64,000 nt of DNA from Shewanella hanedai. GTDB lineage: Bacteria > Pseudomonadota > Gammaproteobacteria > Enterobacterales > Shewanellaceae. The stretch is from positions 62,001 through 126,000 of the forward strand of contig NZ_VKGK01000005.1 of the NCBI RefSeq assembly GCF_007197645.1, read 5' to 3'. Positions 55,101-64,000 of the stretch are shown in pieces; position 1 is the stretch's first letter; the number at the start of each line of letters is the position of its first letter. The notes beneath the pieces were generated by a model, which saw only the letters and a list, made by a program, of their open reading frames with translations, did not search any database and had not been told where the DNA came from. The position numbers and the translations under genes are program-made.

Positions 55101-55876
55101 TAATGTTGGTATCGTTCAATTATCGCGTCTATTTCACCACTTTCTTTCAATTCTAAAATTCTACTTTCAATCATCTCAATCAAATCGTCAGGTAGCCCGT
55201 TACTGTAGGCCAGGTGAATGGGGTAGGAATGGATAACAGATGAAAAATCAGCAAATTGGTATTTGTGGCTCTCTTTACCTGACATCTTTAAGGTATAAAG
55301 TGCTCGATTTTTCATGGTGACAAAGGCTAATCCTCTCCTTGCTTTAAGCGCCATTAAGGCGTTTTTATGGCTGCCGACCTCTATTTTTGCTATCTGTCCA
55401 CTCGCCAGATAAGCGTCTAAACCTGGGTAGGTAAAGCCTTTTAAGGTGATCACTGTATGGCCAAATAGATCTTCAATTCGAGAAAAATGAAACTGTGCTT
55501 TGGTTTCGGTAAGCAGTAAATGCGAGACATCGAATAGTGAATGTATTGATAGGCGGTTATTCTGAACTTCGACACTTGAGGTGTTGAACCAAGCGGGGGA
55601 TCCATAGCTTAGCCAATGGCCATCTTTCTCTTTCTCCATCATATGCAGCATACGTTTAAATGGGTATGCCTTTGGTATCGCTGAAGCCGTCGAACCTTTA
55701 AGTACGCTGGTGACAATGTCACTGATAATACCCAGATGTTGGCCAGTATCGTCGATAATTTGCAAAGGCTCAGCTTGATGTTCGGTGACAAAATAGGTGA
55801 CAGAGTGTGCATAAAGTAAGCTGGGAGATAAGGTACTGAGAATGAGGATGGTACGAAAAATATGCCAGTATTTCAA
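55100..55876 (-). CDS. Periplasmic substrate-binding protein, family 3
   Basis: A 258-residue protein with a signal peptide (MKYWHIFRTILILSTLSPSL, cleaved near residue 23). YFVTEHQAEPLQIIDDTGQH, GIISDIVTSVLKG and a type II binding-protein fold follow; there is no adjacent permease or ATPase. The N-terminal half resembles proteins of the amino-acid-binding superfamily. The stop codon TAA (minus strand, 55100-55102) lies at the edge of the MITE, so the end of the gene may have been set by the insertion. Confidence 0.82.
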   Translation of the reverse strand: MKYWHIFRTILILSTLSPSLLYAHSVTYFVTEHQAEPLQIIDDTGQHLGIISDIVTSVLKGSTASAIPKAYPFKRMLHMMEKEKDGHWLSYGSPAWFNTSSVEVQNNRLSIHSLFDVSHLLLTETKAQFHFSRIEDLFGHTVITLKGFTYPGLDAYLASGQIAKIEVGSHKNALMALKARRGLAFVTMKNRALYTLKMSGKESHKYQFADFSSVIHSYPIHLAYSNGLPDDLIEMIESRILELKESGEIDAIIERYQH

Positions 55877-55957
55877 ATTGATACCTTTGACTTACTTATT
55901 AAACATTAAGCTAACAAAGGTTGCAAGTATACTGTTGATTGAACGAGATTTAAATAA

Positions 55958-55980
55958 TAAAGCCTCATTTCAGAGGCCTT
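55958..55980 (-). terminator. Probable terminator of the his operon
   Basis: On the minus strand AAGGCCTC and GAGGCTT pair around TGAAAT, followed by TATTATTT. It lies 27 bases after the hisIE stop. Confidence 0.65.
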
Positions 55981-56006
55981 GTTGTTTATCGTTTAAAATC
56001 ACGCCG

Positions 56007-56639
56007 TTATTTGGATTTTATATGGCGCTTACGCAAATTATCAGTGATATCAGCTAGCTTAAGTTCCTGGTCTTCCAGTAGGACTAATAAGTGGTAGAGC
56101 AAGTCAGACGCTTCATCAATGAGTTCTGGTTTATCATGGGTCGCCGCGGCAAGGGCGGTTTCCAATCCCTCTTCACCTACCTTTTGAGCGATACGCTTAG
56201 TACCACTCTCGAACAGATGTGCGGTGTAGCTCGATTTTGGATCGTCACCTTTACGCGAAGCGATTAGGTTAGCCAAGTTATCCAAGAAAGGGTGTGCATT
56301 GCCATCGGGCCAGCAACTCTCGGTTTGCAGGTGGCAAGTTGGCCCATTTGGCAGCACTTGTACTAACAAACTGTCGTTATCACAATCTTTGTCGATGGCG
56401 ACTAGCTTAAGCGTGTTACCTGAGGTTTCTCCCTTGGTCCACAAACGCTTTTTACTGCGACTAAAAAAGGTCACAGCGCCGGTTGTCACGGTTTTTTCCA
56501 ATGCCGCTTTATCCATATAGCCGAGCATGAGTACTTTGCCCGTAAGATGGTTTTGCACCACGGCTGGAATAAGTCCATCTTGCTTGTCCCAGTCTAGGGC
56601 ATTAGATAGCGTCGCATTGTCGATATTCTTGTCTGTCAT
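56007..56639 (-). CDS. hisI: Phosphoribosyl-AMP cyclohydrolase / phosphoribosyl-ATP pyrophosphatase
   Basis: A 210-residue bifunctional enzyme for steps 2 and 3 of histidine synthesis. The N-terminal cyclohydrolase carries ATISP-like metal motifs, including [10 protein letters not shown] and [12 protein letters not shown]; the C-terminal pyrophosphatase begins near residue 115 and contains [10 protein letters not shown] and [18 protein letters not shown] at 56637-56639 is preferred because AGGA precedes it; an in-frame TTG two codons upstream is less likely. Last gene of the operon. Confidence 0.94.
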   Translation of the reverse strand: MTDKNIDNATLSNALDWDKQDGLIPAVVQNHLTGKVLMLGYMDKAALEKTVTTGAVTFFSRSKKRLWTKGETSGNTLKLVAIDKDCDNDSLLVQVLPNGPTCHLQTESCWPDGNAHPFLDNLANLIASRKGDDPKSSYTAHLFESGTKRIAQKVGEEGLETALAAATHDKPELIDEASDLLYHLLVLLEDQELKLADITDNLRKRHIKSK

Positions 56640-56701
56640 GTTCAATCCTTTTACTCAAGCTTTTAGCATAAGCTGTAAAATGGGGGGAAGTTGTCAATGT
56701 G

Positions 56702-57475
56702 TTAGCAGCGGATCGTGATACTGTGCTTGGCTAAGTAGGCTTTTAGCGCATTGATGTCGATGATCCCTTTATGAAATACGCTTGCGGCAAGCGCTGCATC
56801 GACTTTAGCAGTCTCAAATACGTCTTTAAAATGAGCCATGGTGCCCGCACCGCCGGAAGCAATAAGTGGCACATCACAAATAGCCCGCACTATTGAGAGC
56901 TGTTTTAAGTCGTAACCTTGACGAACGCCGTCTTGATTCATCACGTTAAGCACGATTTCACCGCAGCCCTGTTTTTGCACCTCTTCGACCCAGTCTTGGG
57001 TAAACCATTGCGTGTCTTTAGTGGCAGATTCATCACCGGTGAACTGCTTCACTTTATAGCTGTCACTCAACTCATCATAATAGGAGTCGATACCTATCAC
57101 GATACATTGACGCCCGAACTCATCCTGCAAACGTTTAATTAAACTGGGATCGCTAAGTGCGGGTGAGTTTATCGATATTTTATCAGCGCCAAAGGCGAGT
57201 TTTTCACGAGCTTGTGCCAGAGTCTTGATGCCGCCGGCGACGCAGAAGGGGATATCGATGCGTTCGGCAACTCGGCTCACCCAGCTTTTATCAATTACGC
57301 GGTCATGGGCACTGGCGGTAATATCGTAAAATACCAACTCATCGGCGCCTTCCTCGGCGTATCTTGCGGCCAAGGGAACGATATCACCGACAATTTCGTG
57401 GTTGCGAAACTGCACACCTTTAACCACTTTGCCGTCTTTGACATCAAGGCAAGGCACGATTCTTTTAGCTAGCAT
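56702..57475 (-). CDS. hisF: Imidazole glycerol phosphate synthase, cyclase subunit
   Basis: The 257-residue TIM-barrel subunit cyclises the HisA product with ammonia from HisH. The catalytic acidic residues are in [12 protein letters not shown] and [27 protein letters not shown] is the phosphate-binding loop. GGAGGTTTTTT before the ATG is an excellent ribosome binding site. Forms a complex with HisH. Confidence 0.95.
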   Translation of the reverse strand: MLAKRIVPCLDVKDGKVVKGVQFRNHEIVGDIVPLAARYAEEGADELVFYDITASAHDRVIDKSWVSRVAERIDIPFCVAGGIKTLAQAREKLAFGADKISINSPALSDPSLIKRLQDEFGRQCIVIGIDSYYDELSDSYKVKQFTGDESATKDTQWFTQDWVEEVQKQGCGEIVLNVMNQDGVRQGYDLKQLSIVRAICDVPLIASGGAGTMAHFKDVFETAKVDAALAASVFHKGIIDINALKAYLAKHSITIRC

Positions 57476-57556
57476 AAAAAACCTCCACCGAATTTGAGGT
57501 TACAGCTACCGTCATAGAAAGCTCAAGACAAGGAGCTGTTATCGTTTTGGTTAGCA

Positions 57557-58306
57557 TTACTCTGCTCCTGTTGCATTGGGCCAGCACGTGATGGCTTGCT
57601 CAACCGTGAAGTTCTCTATCAATAGGGCCTTGCCGATGATGATGCCATTGGCACCGCTGTCTCTGACCGCTGCCACATCGTCAAGGGTGGCGATACCGCC
57701 AGAGGCTTGCCATTGTATCTGTGGATAGGCACTGGCAATCTCTTGATAGAGTTGGGTATTGGCTCCTTTTAATGTGCCATCACGGCTAATATCTGTCACT
57801 AACGCGTGTTTGAGTCCAAACAGTTTAAACGCTTCAACCAAGGATTCTAAGGTTTTACCGCCGCCGGATTGCCATCCCGACACCGCGACTATTTTCTCTC
57901 CCTGCTCATTGATATTGACATCCAGTGCCAAGCAGATGGCATCGGCGCCATATTTTTTAAACCAGCTTTGTACTAAAGCCGTTTCTTTAACGGCGAGGGA
58001 GCCGATAACGACGCGTTTAACGCCTATTTCAAGTAATTCGGCCATTTGCGCTTCACAACGAATGCCACCGCCTACCTGAATATTTGCATCCAAACCGTTT
58101 ACGAGTTCAGCAATCAGTGTTGTTTGACGCGCTTGTGGGTCTTTAGCCCCAGTCAAATCCACAATATGAAGCCAGTTGGCTCCTTGATCTTGATAGGACT
58201 TAAGCTGCGAAAGCGGGCTTAAATCGAACGTGGTTTTCTGGTTATAGTCGCCCTGATAGAGACGGACTACTTGGCCTTCAATAAGATCGATTGCTGGAAT
58301 GATCAT
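57557..58306 (-). CDS. hisA: Phosphoribosylformimino-AICAR-phosphate isomerase
   Basis: A 249-residue TIM barrel, the HisF paralogue, that performs the ProFAR isomerisation. [18 protein letters not shown] and [15 protein letters not shown] contain the two catalytic Asp residues. Its start overlaps the hisH stop by four bases, so translation is coupled. A gap of 81 bases separates it from hisF. Confidence 0.95.
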   Translation of the reverse strand: MIIPAIDLIEGQVVRLYQGDYNQKTTFDLSPLSQLKSYQDQGANWLHIVDLTGAKDPQARQTTLIAELVNGLDANIQVGGGIRCEAQMAELLEIGVKRVVIGSLAVKETALVQSWFKKYGADAICLALDVNINEQGEKIVAVSGWQSGGGKTLESLVEAFKLFGLKHALVTDISRDGTLKGANTQLYQEIASAYPQIQWQASGGIATLDDVAAVRDSGANGIIIGKALLIENFTVEQAITCWPNATGAE

Positions 58307-58950
58307 CTCATCGTCTCCTGTAAAATAGCGTTTAATGATGCAGTGTCTAAGGCTAAAAAATTACGCAAAATGGCTGCGCCCACAGCTGCACTTTTTTCTG
58401 GGTGAAACTGTACGCCCATAAAGTTATCTTTGGCGATAGCTGCGCTAAAGGTTTCCCCGTACTGGCATTTGGCGATGGTGTACTCGCTCACTGGCGCTCG
58501 GTAGCTGTGAACAAAATAGAGATAGCTTCCCGCTTCAATGCCATTAAAAAGGGGATGGGCCGAGGGTTCAATTTGATTCCACCCCATATGTGGTAGCGGT
58601 TGACCTTGGCTATCAAGTTCAGTGGTGTTTGTCGGAATAAGCCCTAAACATTCACAATCAATAAGTTTGCCGCCTTGCTCTTTCGAGAGTGTTCCCATCA
58701 TCTGCATGCCTAAACAGACCCCAAGTACAGGTTGTTTCAGCCCTTGGATAAGCTCAACTAGCTGTTTATCTCTTAGTGAGGCCATTGCCGCCCCCGCAGT
58801 GCCAACGCCGGGAAGCACGACTCTTTGTGCTGCTTTAATCACCTGATGATCGTCGCTGACGATAACATCATCAGTGAGACGCTCGAATGCATAGCGCACT
58901 GAGCTTAAGTTGGCGCAGCCGGTATCGATAATGACAGTGGTCTGGCTCAT
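58303..58950 (-). CDS. hisH: Imidazole glycerol phosphate synthase, glutaminase subunit
   Basis: A 215-residue class I glutamine amidotransferase: [10 protein letters not shown] carries the nucleophile Cys, and GVQFHPEKS the catalytic His and Glu. [10 protein letters not shown] near residue 50 is also typical. It supplies ammonia to HisF. It overlaps hisA. Confidence 0.95.
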   Translation of the reverse strand: MSQTTVIIDTGCANLSSVRYAFERLTDDVIVSDDHQVIKAAQRVVLPGVGTAGAAMASLRDKQLVELIQGLKQPVLGVCLGMQMMGTLSKEQGGKLIDCECLGLIPTNTTELDSQGQPLPHMGWNQIEPSAHPLFNGIEAGSYLYFVHSYRAPVSEYTIAKCQYGETFSAAIAKDNFMGVQFHPEKSAAVGAAILRNFLALDTASLNAILQETMR

Positions 58951-58999
58951 GGGGTTTCCTTTTGAGTTAAGCTCACTGTTGTTGAGTTCTCAAACATGG

Positions 59000-60079
59000 T
59001 TAAAGTACCCCTTTACTCGATGGTAGACGGTCACCTTCCACTTTGACTGCTTGACGTAACGTACGACCTAATACTTTAAACAGGCTTTCAACTTTATGGT
59101 GATCATTGTTGCCATTTGTCGTTAAATGCAGCGTACAGCGTAGACCGTCGGAAAATGAGCGGAAAAAGTGTGGCACCATTTCGGTGGCCATCGCGCCGAC
59201 AAGCTCGCGTTCAAACTCACCTTCAAACTTAATAAACGGGCGACCAGACAGGTCGAGCAAACATGCTGCACTGGCTTCATCCATCGGAATGGCTTGTTCA
59301 AATGCATCACCAAAACGGGCAATACCACGTTTATCACCTAGAGCTTGTCTGAGCGCGTCACCTATTGCCAATGCGGTATCTTCTACACTGTGGTGATCGT
59401 CAATTTCAAGATCGCCATCGACAACCACATCCATCTTAAAGTTACCGTGGGTAGAGATCTGCTCTAGCATGTGGTCGAAAAAGCCGATGCCAGTTTCAAT
59501 ACTGCCTTTCTCTTGTGAATCTAAATCGATGGTGACGCGAATATCGGTTTCTTTCGTTGTTCGAACGACTGTGGCGACTCGTTCACGGATTAACAGTTGT
59601 TCAGTGATGTCACTCCAGTTTAGAGTTTCACGGTTATATTGCAGACCTTTAACGCCCATGGCGTCGGCAAGACCCATATCGGTGTGGCGATCGCCGATGA
59701 CTGCTGAGCGGGTAAAATCGACCTTGCCTAAAGTAAGGTAGTCTTTTACTAGGCCCAGTTTAGGTTTGCGGCAACTGCAGTTTTCATCATCGAAATGTGG
59801 ACAAAGTAACACGGCATCGAAAATCACACCTTGGCTCTCTAAAATCTGCATCATCATATTTTGAGGCGCATCAAAGTCATCTTTTGGAAATGAAGGCGTG
59901 CCGAGTCCATCTTGGTTACTGACCATCACAAGTCGGAAGCCTGCATCTTGTAGCTTGAGTAGAGAAGGGATGAGTAGTGGCTCAAATACGAGTTTAGCCA
60001 AGCTATCGACCTGTTTGTCTGTTACAGGCTCTTCAATCATAGTGCCGTCGCGGTCGATAAATAAGATGTTCTGCTTCAT
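59000..60079 (-). CDS. hisB: Bifunctional histidinol-phosphatase / imidazoleglycerol-phosphate dehydratase
   Basis: A 359-residue fusion. The N-terminal HAD phosphatase starts [12 protein letters not shown] (DxD catalytic motif) and contains the zinc Cys-rich loop [15 protein letters not shown]. The C-terminal dehydratase (from about residue 170) has [21 protein letters not shown] and [14 protein letters not shown] metal-binding motifs. This fused form is typical of Enterobacteria and their relatives. Confidence 0.95.
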   Translation of the reverse strand: MKQNILFIDRDGTMIEEPVTDKQVDSLAKLVFEPLLIPSLLKLQDAGFRLVMVSNQDGLGTPSFPKDDFDAPQNMMMQILESQGVIFDAVLLCPHFDDENCSCRKPKLGLVKDYLTLGKVDFTRSAVIGDRHTDMGLADAMGVKGLQYNRETLNWSDITEQLLIRERVATVVRTTKETDIRVTIDLDSQEKGSIETGIGFFDHMLEQISTHGNFKMDVVVDGDLEIDDHHSVEDTALAIGDALRQALGDKRGIARFGDAFEQAIPMDEASAACLLDLSGRPFIKFEGEFERELVGAMATEMVPHFFRSFSDGLRCTLHLTTNGNNDHHKVESLFKVLGRTLRQAVKVEGDRLPSSKGVL

Positions 60080-60143
60080 GTTGTGTTAACCCTTAAATTT
60101 GTTCAATGCTGTTGATTATTTTTGAAAGTATCTAGCCAATAAC

Positions 60144-61187
60144 CTATTGGGTTAATACATTTATAAGTGCATCTGTATCGGCTTGGTCGCTGAAACTAAA
60201 TCGAATACAGTTAGCCAGCCTTGGATCTTTATAGGCTCTGGCGACGATACCGGCGGTTTGCAGCTGCTCGCTGACTTTTGAAGAATCAAATTCTGCCAGT
60301 ACAAAGTTACCGTTTGCAGGTTGCACCTTAGCGCCAATGTTTTGCAATGCATCACTTAACCGAGCGCCACAGGCTTTCAAACTAGCAACCTGCTCTCTCA
60401 TTAATGAAATGCCGTCTTCACTTAGGGCTGCTGTGGCCATTTGAGATACCGGCAGTGGCACAGGGTAGGGAGCAATAACACGCATCACCATGTCGCAAAT
60501 CTGTGGGTTTGCCATCAAAAATCCACAACGAGCCCCAGCCAATGCAAATGCCTTCGATAATGTTCTTAATACGACTAAGTTGTCATATTTTTCAATGAGC
60601 GGTGCGACACTATACTCTGGACAAAATTCAATATAAGCCTCATCGACAACGACGATAGTATCGGGTAACTGCTTAATGACCTGTTCGATATCTGCTTTGT
60701 CGATAACCGTGCCTGTTGGATTATTGGGGTTACAGATAAAGACAATTTTTGCCCCTTGAGTTTGGCTGACAATATCACTTGGCAATTGGTACTCAGGTGT
60801 TAAATTTAACGCCTTAACCTCGACATTAAACGTTTTTGCGCTGATGGCGTACATGCCATAAGTGGGGCCAAAACAGGCGATAGAATCCTTACCTGGATTA
60901 CAAAAAGTGCGAATAAGCAGTTCTATTGCTTCATCGGCGCCGCGACCAGTAATAATGCTGTCAACGCTGACACCACTGTACAAGCTGTAAGCAGAGATAA
61001 GCGCTGGTGGCTGGCACTCTGGGTAACGGTTTATATTTGCTAGATCTGAGTTATTAAAAGGTGACTCGTTGGCATTTATCCAGATATCGCCACGGCCGCC
61101 GATGCGTCTGGCAGATTGATACACCTCAAGCTCCAATAACTCTGGTCTTGCAAGACGCTGGGCGAGGGTTTGTGGTTGCTTACTCAT
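60144..61187 (-). CDS. hisC: Histidinol-phosphate aminotransferase
   Basis: A 347-residue PLP aminotransferase. LRTLSKAFALAGARCGF contains the PLP Lys, and NPNNPTG and GADEAIELLIRTF are class I fold motifs. It acts after HisB dehydratase. Two bases separate it from the hisD stop, so it is cotranscribed and probably coupled. Confidence 0.95.
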   Translation of the reverse strand: MSKQPQTLAQRLARPELLELEVYQSARRIGGRGDIWINANESPFNNSDLANINRYPECQPPALISAYSLYSGVSVDSIITGRGADEAIELLIRTFCNPGKDSIACFGPTYGMYAISAKTFNVEVKALNLTPEYQLPSDIVSQTQGAKIVFICNPNNPTGTVIDKADIEQVIKQLPDTIVVVDEAYIEFCPEYSVAPLIEKYDNLVVLRTLSKAFALAGARCGFLMANPQICDMVMRVIAPYPVPLPVSQMATAALSEDGISLMREQVASLKACGARLSDALQNIGAKVQPANGNFVLAEFDSSKVSEQLQTAGIVARAYKDPRLANCIRFSFSDQADTDALINVLTQ

Positions 61188-61189
61188 GT

Positions 61190-62488
61190 TTACCCCTTTG
61201 CCTCTAATGATGCTAAACGAATGGCGACGGCATTTTTGTGTGCATCGAGCAGTTCTGCTGCAGCGAGGGTCATGACTGTTTGGCCTAATCCCTGTAAACC
61301 TTCGGCGTTCAACTCTTGTACCGTAAAACGACGGGAAAAGTCGGCAAGGGACAAGCTAGATACAGCGCGACTGTAGCCATAAGTGGGTAACACGTGGTTG
61401 GTGCCGCTGGCATAATCACCCACTGATTCCGGCGTATAAGCGCCTAAAAATACTGAGCCCGCAGCGCGAATTAAACTAAGCAGTTCACGGGGGGCTTGGG
61501 TTTGAATGATTAAGTGTTCAGGTCCATAACGGTTAGAGACCGCCGTGGCTTCATCCATTGAGTTGACGAGTAAGGTGCGACTCGCGCTCAATGCGGTTGC
61601 GGCAATCTCTTTACGACTTAACTGTGCCAACTGCTGTGTCAGGCAGACATTAACTCGCTCGGCTAATGCCTGTGAATCAGTAACCAGCATGACTTGAGAA
61701 TCCGGCCCGTGCTCTGCTTGTGACAATAGGTCGGCGGCAATAAAATCTGGGTTGGCATCGCTATCGGCAATGACCAGAACTTCAGAGGGACCAGCGGGCA
61801 TGTCAATACTGACCACACAGCGACTGTCTTGAGATACTAGACGTTTCGCTTCAGTCACATAACGGTTACCAGGACCAAAAATCTTATCTACGGCTGGAAT
61901 GCTTTCAGTGCCAAAGGCAAGCGCAGCAATGGCTTGAGCGCCGCCAACTTGGAAAATCTCAGTGATCCCGCTGGCTTTAGCTGCATAGATAATGGCATCA
62001 TTTATCGGTGGTGGAGACACCAGTACTCTTTGCTTACACCCAGCGATTTGAGCTGGGAGAGCGAGCATCAGTACGGTTGAGATTAACGGTGCACTGCCAC
62101 CTGGAATATAGAGGCCGACTTTCTCGATAGCCTCCGATCGTAATTCACAACGGATCCCGTTTTGGGTCTCGACACTGACAGGCACAAAAGCTTGCGCCTT
62201 ATGAAATGTATCGATATTACTGCTGGCTTGCTCAATCGCCTTTTTTATCTCAACATCGACGCGCTCACAAGCCGCATTAATCTCATCAACTGACAGCTGT
62301 AGCCTCTCGGTGCTGACACCGTCAAATTCGAGGTTATAGGCTTTTAATGCCTGATCTTTATCTTGCTGCACACGATTGACGATATTGAGCACATTTTGCT
62401 CCAGACTGACATCACCCACTAAAGGTGAGCGAGCCAGTGCCGCAGTTTGCTCAGTGTCAGTCAATTGTGACCAATTGAGGATCTCCAT
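61190..62488 (-). CDS. hisD: Histidinol dehydrogenase
   Basis: A 432-residue zinc enzyme for the last two oxidations to histidine with NAD. GPGNRYVTEAKRLV, DMPAGPSEVLVIAD and LLSQAEHGPDSQ are signature segments, with zinc ligands in AEHG and GTNHVLPT. Length matches the family (about 434). Four bases separate it from hisG. Confidence 0.95.
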   Translation of the reverse strand: MEILNWSQLTDTEQTAALARSPLVGDVSLEQNVLNIVNRVQQDKDQALKAYNLEFDGVSTERLQLSVDEINAACERVDVEIKKAIEQASSNIDTFHKAQAFVPVSVETQNGIRCELRSEAIEKVGLYIPGGSAPLISTVLMLALPAQIAGCKQRVLVSPPPINDAIIYAAKASGITEIFQVGGAQAIAALAFGTESIPAVDKIFGPGNRYVTEAKRLVSQDSRCVVSIDMPAGPSEVLVIADSDANPDFIAADLLSQAEHGPDSQVMLVTDSQALAERVNVCLTQQLAQLSRKEIAATALSASRTLLVNSMDEATAVSNRYGPEHLIIQTQAPRELLSLIRAAGSVFLGAYTPESVGDYASGTNHVLPTYGYSRAVSSLSLADFSRRFTVQELNAEGLQGLGQTVMTLAAAELLDAHKNAVAIRLASLEAKG

Positions 62489-62492
62489 GGTG

Positions 62493-63392
62493 TTACCCCA
62501 TCATCTTTTCGATTGGCATAACAAGAATCGAACTGGCACCAAGCTCCGTGAGTTCCTCCATGGTGTCCCAGAAAAGATCTTCGGTACTTACAGCGTGGAT
62601 AGCCACTCGGTTGGTGTCATCATTAAGTGGCAATACGGTTGGGTTTTCTGCGCCAGGAAGTAGGGCGACAATCTGCTCTAATTTGTCGGTTGGCGCGTGT
62701 AACAAGATGTACTTGCTCTCTTTAGCGCGCACGACACCGTTAATGCGTGACAGAATTTTTTCGATAAGCGCTTGTTTTGCTGGTGTTTGAGTTTTTGCAG
62801 ATTGGATGATGCAAGCGTTAGAGCTGTAGATAACCTCAGTTTCATATAAACCGTTAGCTTCTAAGGTTGCACCAGTTGACACTAAATCACAAATAGCATC
62901 TGACAGCCCAGCGCGTGGGGCCACTTCAACAGAGCCTTTAAGCATACAGTCATTGTAGGTGATCCCTTTGTTCTGCATATAACGGCGAAGCAGGTTAGGG
63001 TAAGAAGTGGCGATGCGTAAGCCTTCAAGTGACGTGGCATCTTCATAGTTAAATTCGTTTGGTACGGCTAGAGAGAGACGACATGCACCGAAATCCAACT
63101 CTCGTAATTTAATGCAAGTCGATGGTTTGTCTAAGCGTTCACGATCAATCTGTTCCTCTTCGAGAACATTCTCACCTATGATACCAAGGTCAACGACACC
63201 GTCCATAACCAGACCCGGAATATCATCGTCACGAACACGTAATAGATCGATTGGCAGGTTATCTGAGTGTGCAATAAGGCGTTGTTCATTGATGTTGAAT
63301 TTGACACCACAGCTTCTTAAAAGCTTCATGGACTCTTTAGAGAGACGTCCTGATTTTTGAATGGCGATACGTAATCTGTTTGACTCTGACAT
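62493..63392 (-). CDS. hisG: ATP phosphoribosyltransferase
   Basis: The 299-residue long-form enzyme starts histidine synthesis by joining ATP and PRPP and is feedback-inhibited by histidine through its C-terminal domain. [30 protein letters not shown] and [15 protein letters not shown] are typical. The frame is open 20 codons upstream, but ATG at 63390-63392 gives the usual N-terminus [15 protein letters not shown]. First structural gene, after the leader and attenuator. Confidence 0.94.
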   Translation of the reverse strand: MSESNRLRIAIQKSGRLSKESMKLLRSCGVKFNINEQRLIAHSDNLPIDLLRVRDDDIPGLVMDGVVDLGIIGENVLEEEQIDRERLDKPSTCIKLRELDFGACRLSLAVPNEFNYEDATSLEGLRIATSYPNLLRRYMQNKGITYNDCMLKGSVEVAPRAGLSDAICDLVSTGATLEANGLYETEVIYSSNACIIQSAKTQTPAKQALIEKILSRINGVVRAKESKYILLHAPTDKLEQIVALLPGAENPTVLPLNDDTNRVAIHAVSTEDLFWDTMEELTELGASSILVMPIEKMMG

Positions 63393-63484
63393 GATGGTAT
63401 TCCTATAAGTTAATTCAAATATCTGTTTAATGTTGTCTCTAACTGATATCAAATCATTATTTATCAGTTAGATAAGCTAAAACG

Positions 63485-63515
63485 AAAAACCCCCGGAATT
63501 CCTTCCAGGGGTTTT
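63485..63515 (-). terminator. Attenuator terminator of the his operon
   Basis: On the minus strand ACCCCTGGAA and TTCCGGGGGT pair around GGAA-like loop bases, followed by five T residues. It lies between the leader peptide and hisG. An alternative pairing is available upstream: CCTTCGG at 63551-63557 with CCGAAGG at 63568-63574. Confidence 0.85.
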
Positions 63516-63574
63516 TGATATATTTGAATCAACCGCCAGAAGGAAACAGTCCTTCGGCAGTGAGCTTCCGAAGG

Positions 63575-63622
63575 CTACCGCATATGGTGATGATGATGCA
63601 TAGTGTTCAGAAGCTTTTTCAT
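63575..63622 (-). CDS. hisL: his operon leader peptide
   Basis: A 15-residue open frame, MKKLLNTMHHHHHMR, with five consecutive His codons, the classic attenuator leader. When charged tRNA-His is scarce the ribosome stalls at the His run and the terminator at 63485-63515 does not form. It is too short for usual gene finders. The E. coli leader has seven His. Confidence 0.93.
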   Translation of the reverse strand: MKKLLNTMHHHHHMR

Positions 63623-63843
63623 AATCTGGTCTCTAGTAATGTTAACGAGCCTGATGGCTCAATAAAAAACGATTAGCTTGTGCGCTAACCCTTGGTAATT
63701 AAACTAAACACTTTGAGAAGTGATTGCAATAGCTAATTTATATATATGAATACTCTTCACTTATAACTTAGATGATTAAGTGAATATTGAGTGTGTTCTC
63801 TTGGCGGGACAATCAAAATGAAAGGCTTGACTGTTTTCTGAGA
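63623..63843. other. Intergenic region upstream of hisL
   Basis: About 220 bases between hisL and the AraC-type gene. It contains GAGCC/GGCTC around TGAT at 63647-63660 and CACTT/AAGTG around TGAG at 63711-63724. The his promoter could not be assigned with confidence. Confidence 0.4.
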
Positions 63844-64000
63844 TTAGAAAAGACTTTTTTGGAAAGCTTTTGGCGTCACTCCCACCAGAGATTTAAAATT
63901 GCGGCCCATATGGCTTTGATTTGAAAAACCTGCTTGCAGTGAAATGTCCATGAGACTGCCAGTATTGTTTTTTATGCCGAGTTTCACCTGCTCAATCCGA
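63844..64000 (-). CDS. AraC-family transcriptional regulator, C-terminal end (runs off the right edge)
   Basis: The last 52 residues on the minus strand read RIEQVKLGIKNNTGSLMDIS and continue with LQAGFSNQSHMGRNFKSLVG, then VTPKAFQKSLF and stop. This is the second helix-turn-helix of the AraC/XylS DNA-binding domain (the AGFxxxSHMGRxF pattern and GVTPxxFR-like end). The effector domain is outside the window, so the signal and targets are unknown. Confidence 0.88.
   Translation of the reverse strand, partial: RIEQVKLGIKNNTGSLMDISLQAGFSNQSHMGRNFKSLVGVTPKAFQKSLF

Overview
The window looks like chromosomal DNA from a marine gammaproteobacterium, most likely Shewanella or a close relative. This rests on gene content: the yceD-rpmF-plsX-fabHDG-acpP-fabF cluster, pheST-ihfA, pqiABC, a complete hisGDCBHAFIE operon with a His-rich leader peptide, long-form purC, and speA-speB. 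Base composition is moderately AT-rich. No tRNA, rRNA, CRISPR or phage was seen, and one MITE-like element was found.

Layout. 1-1388: the 5' part of a GAF/PAS sensor and a YceF-type Maf pyrophosphatase, both on the minus strand. 1.7-8.0 kb: ribosomal protein L32 and the type II fatty acid synthesis genes, with a palindrome-rich fabG-acpP spacer. 8.2-19.2 kb: housekeeping and conserved genes (thioesterase, beta-hydroxyacid dehydrogenase, cdd, sbcB, rlmA, a cold-shock gene, an ABC-2 exporter pair, yceH, a CvfB-like S1 protein). 19.6-24.2 kb: a polyamine operon, speA, a eukaryote-type S-adenosylmethionine decarboxylase, speB, then pdxH. 24.4-29.6 kb: YceI, two small proteins, a secreted protein with two tandem retropepsin-like domains, and a large orphan sensor kinase. 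29.9-34.7 kb: pheS-pheT-ihfA and an LpxL/LpxM-type acyltransferase. 35-40.7 kb: a YVTN-type propeller protein, pqiABC and an NAD(P)-binding protein. 40.8-43.9 kb: a probably frameshifted small secreted protein, a VOC protein, and a polar amino-acid ABC transporter. 44.3-55.9 kb is more accessory: a 25% histidine protein behind a CRP-like site, a 1367-residue propeller-PAS-GGDEF-EAL protein, a ribosome hibernation factor, a secreted lipase, a cupin, a small lipoprotein, an SGNH hydrolase, purC, the MITE and a periplasmic binding protein. 56.0-63.6 kb: the his operon on the minus strand, with leader peptide and attenuator. The last 160 bases hold the C-terminus of an AraC-family regulator.

How genes work together. 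SpeA makes agmatine from arginine and SpeB converts it to putrescine. The AdoMet decarboxylase supplies the aminopropyl donor for spermidine; no spermidine synthase lies in the window. PdxH makes PLP, the cofactor SpeA needs. PlsX, FabH, FabD, FabG, AcpP and FabF together start and elongate fatty acids. PqiA, PqiB and PqiC form an envelope lipid-transport system.

The most interesting items are the eukaryote-type SpeD embedded between speA and speB, with the putrescine-sensing Asp apparently replaced by Lys; the tandem retropepsin-like protein, whose layout resembles a covalent dimer; the MITE whose edge supplies the stop codon of the neighbouring gene; the stacked perfect palindromes before acpP; and the histidine-rich gene. 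All assignments are from reading the sequence and from memory of families; no database search was run.
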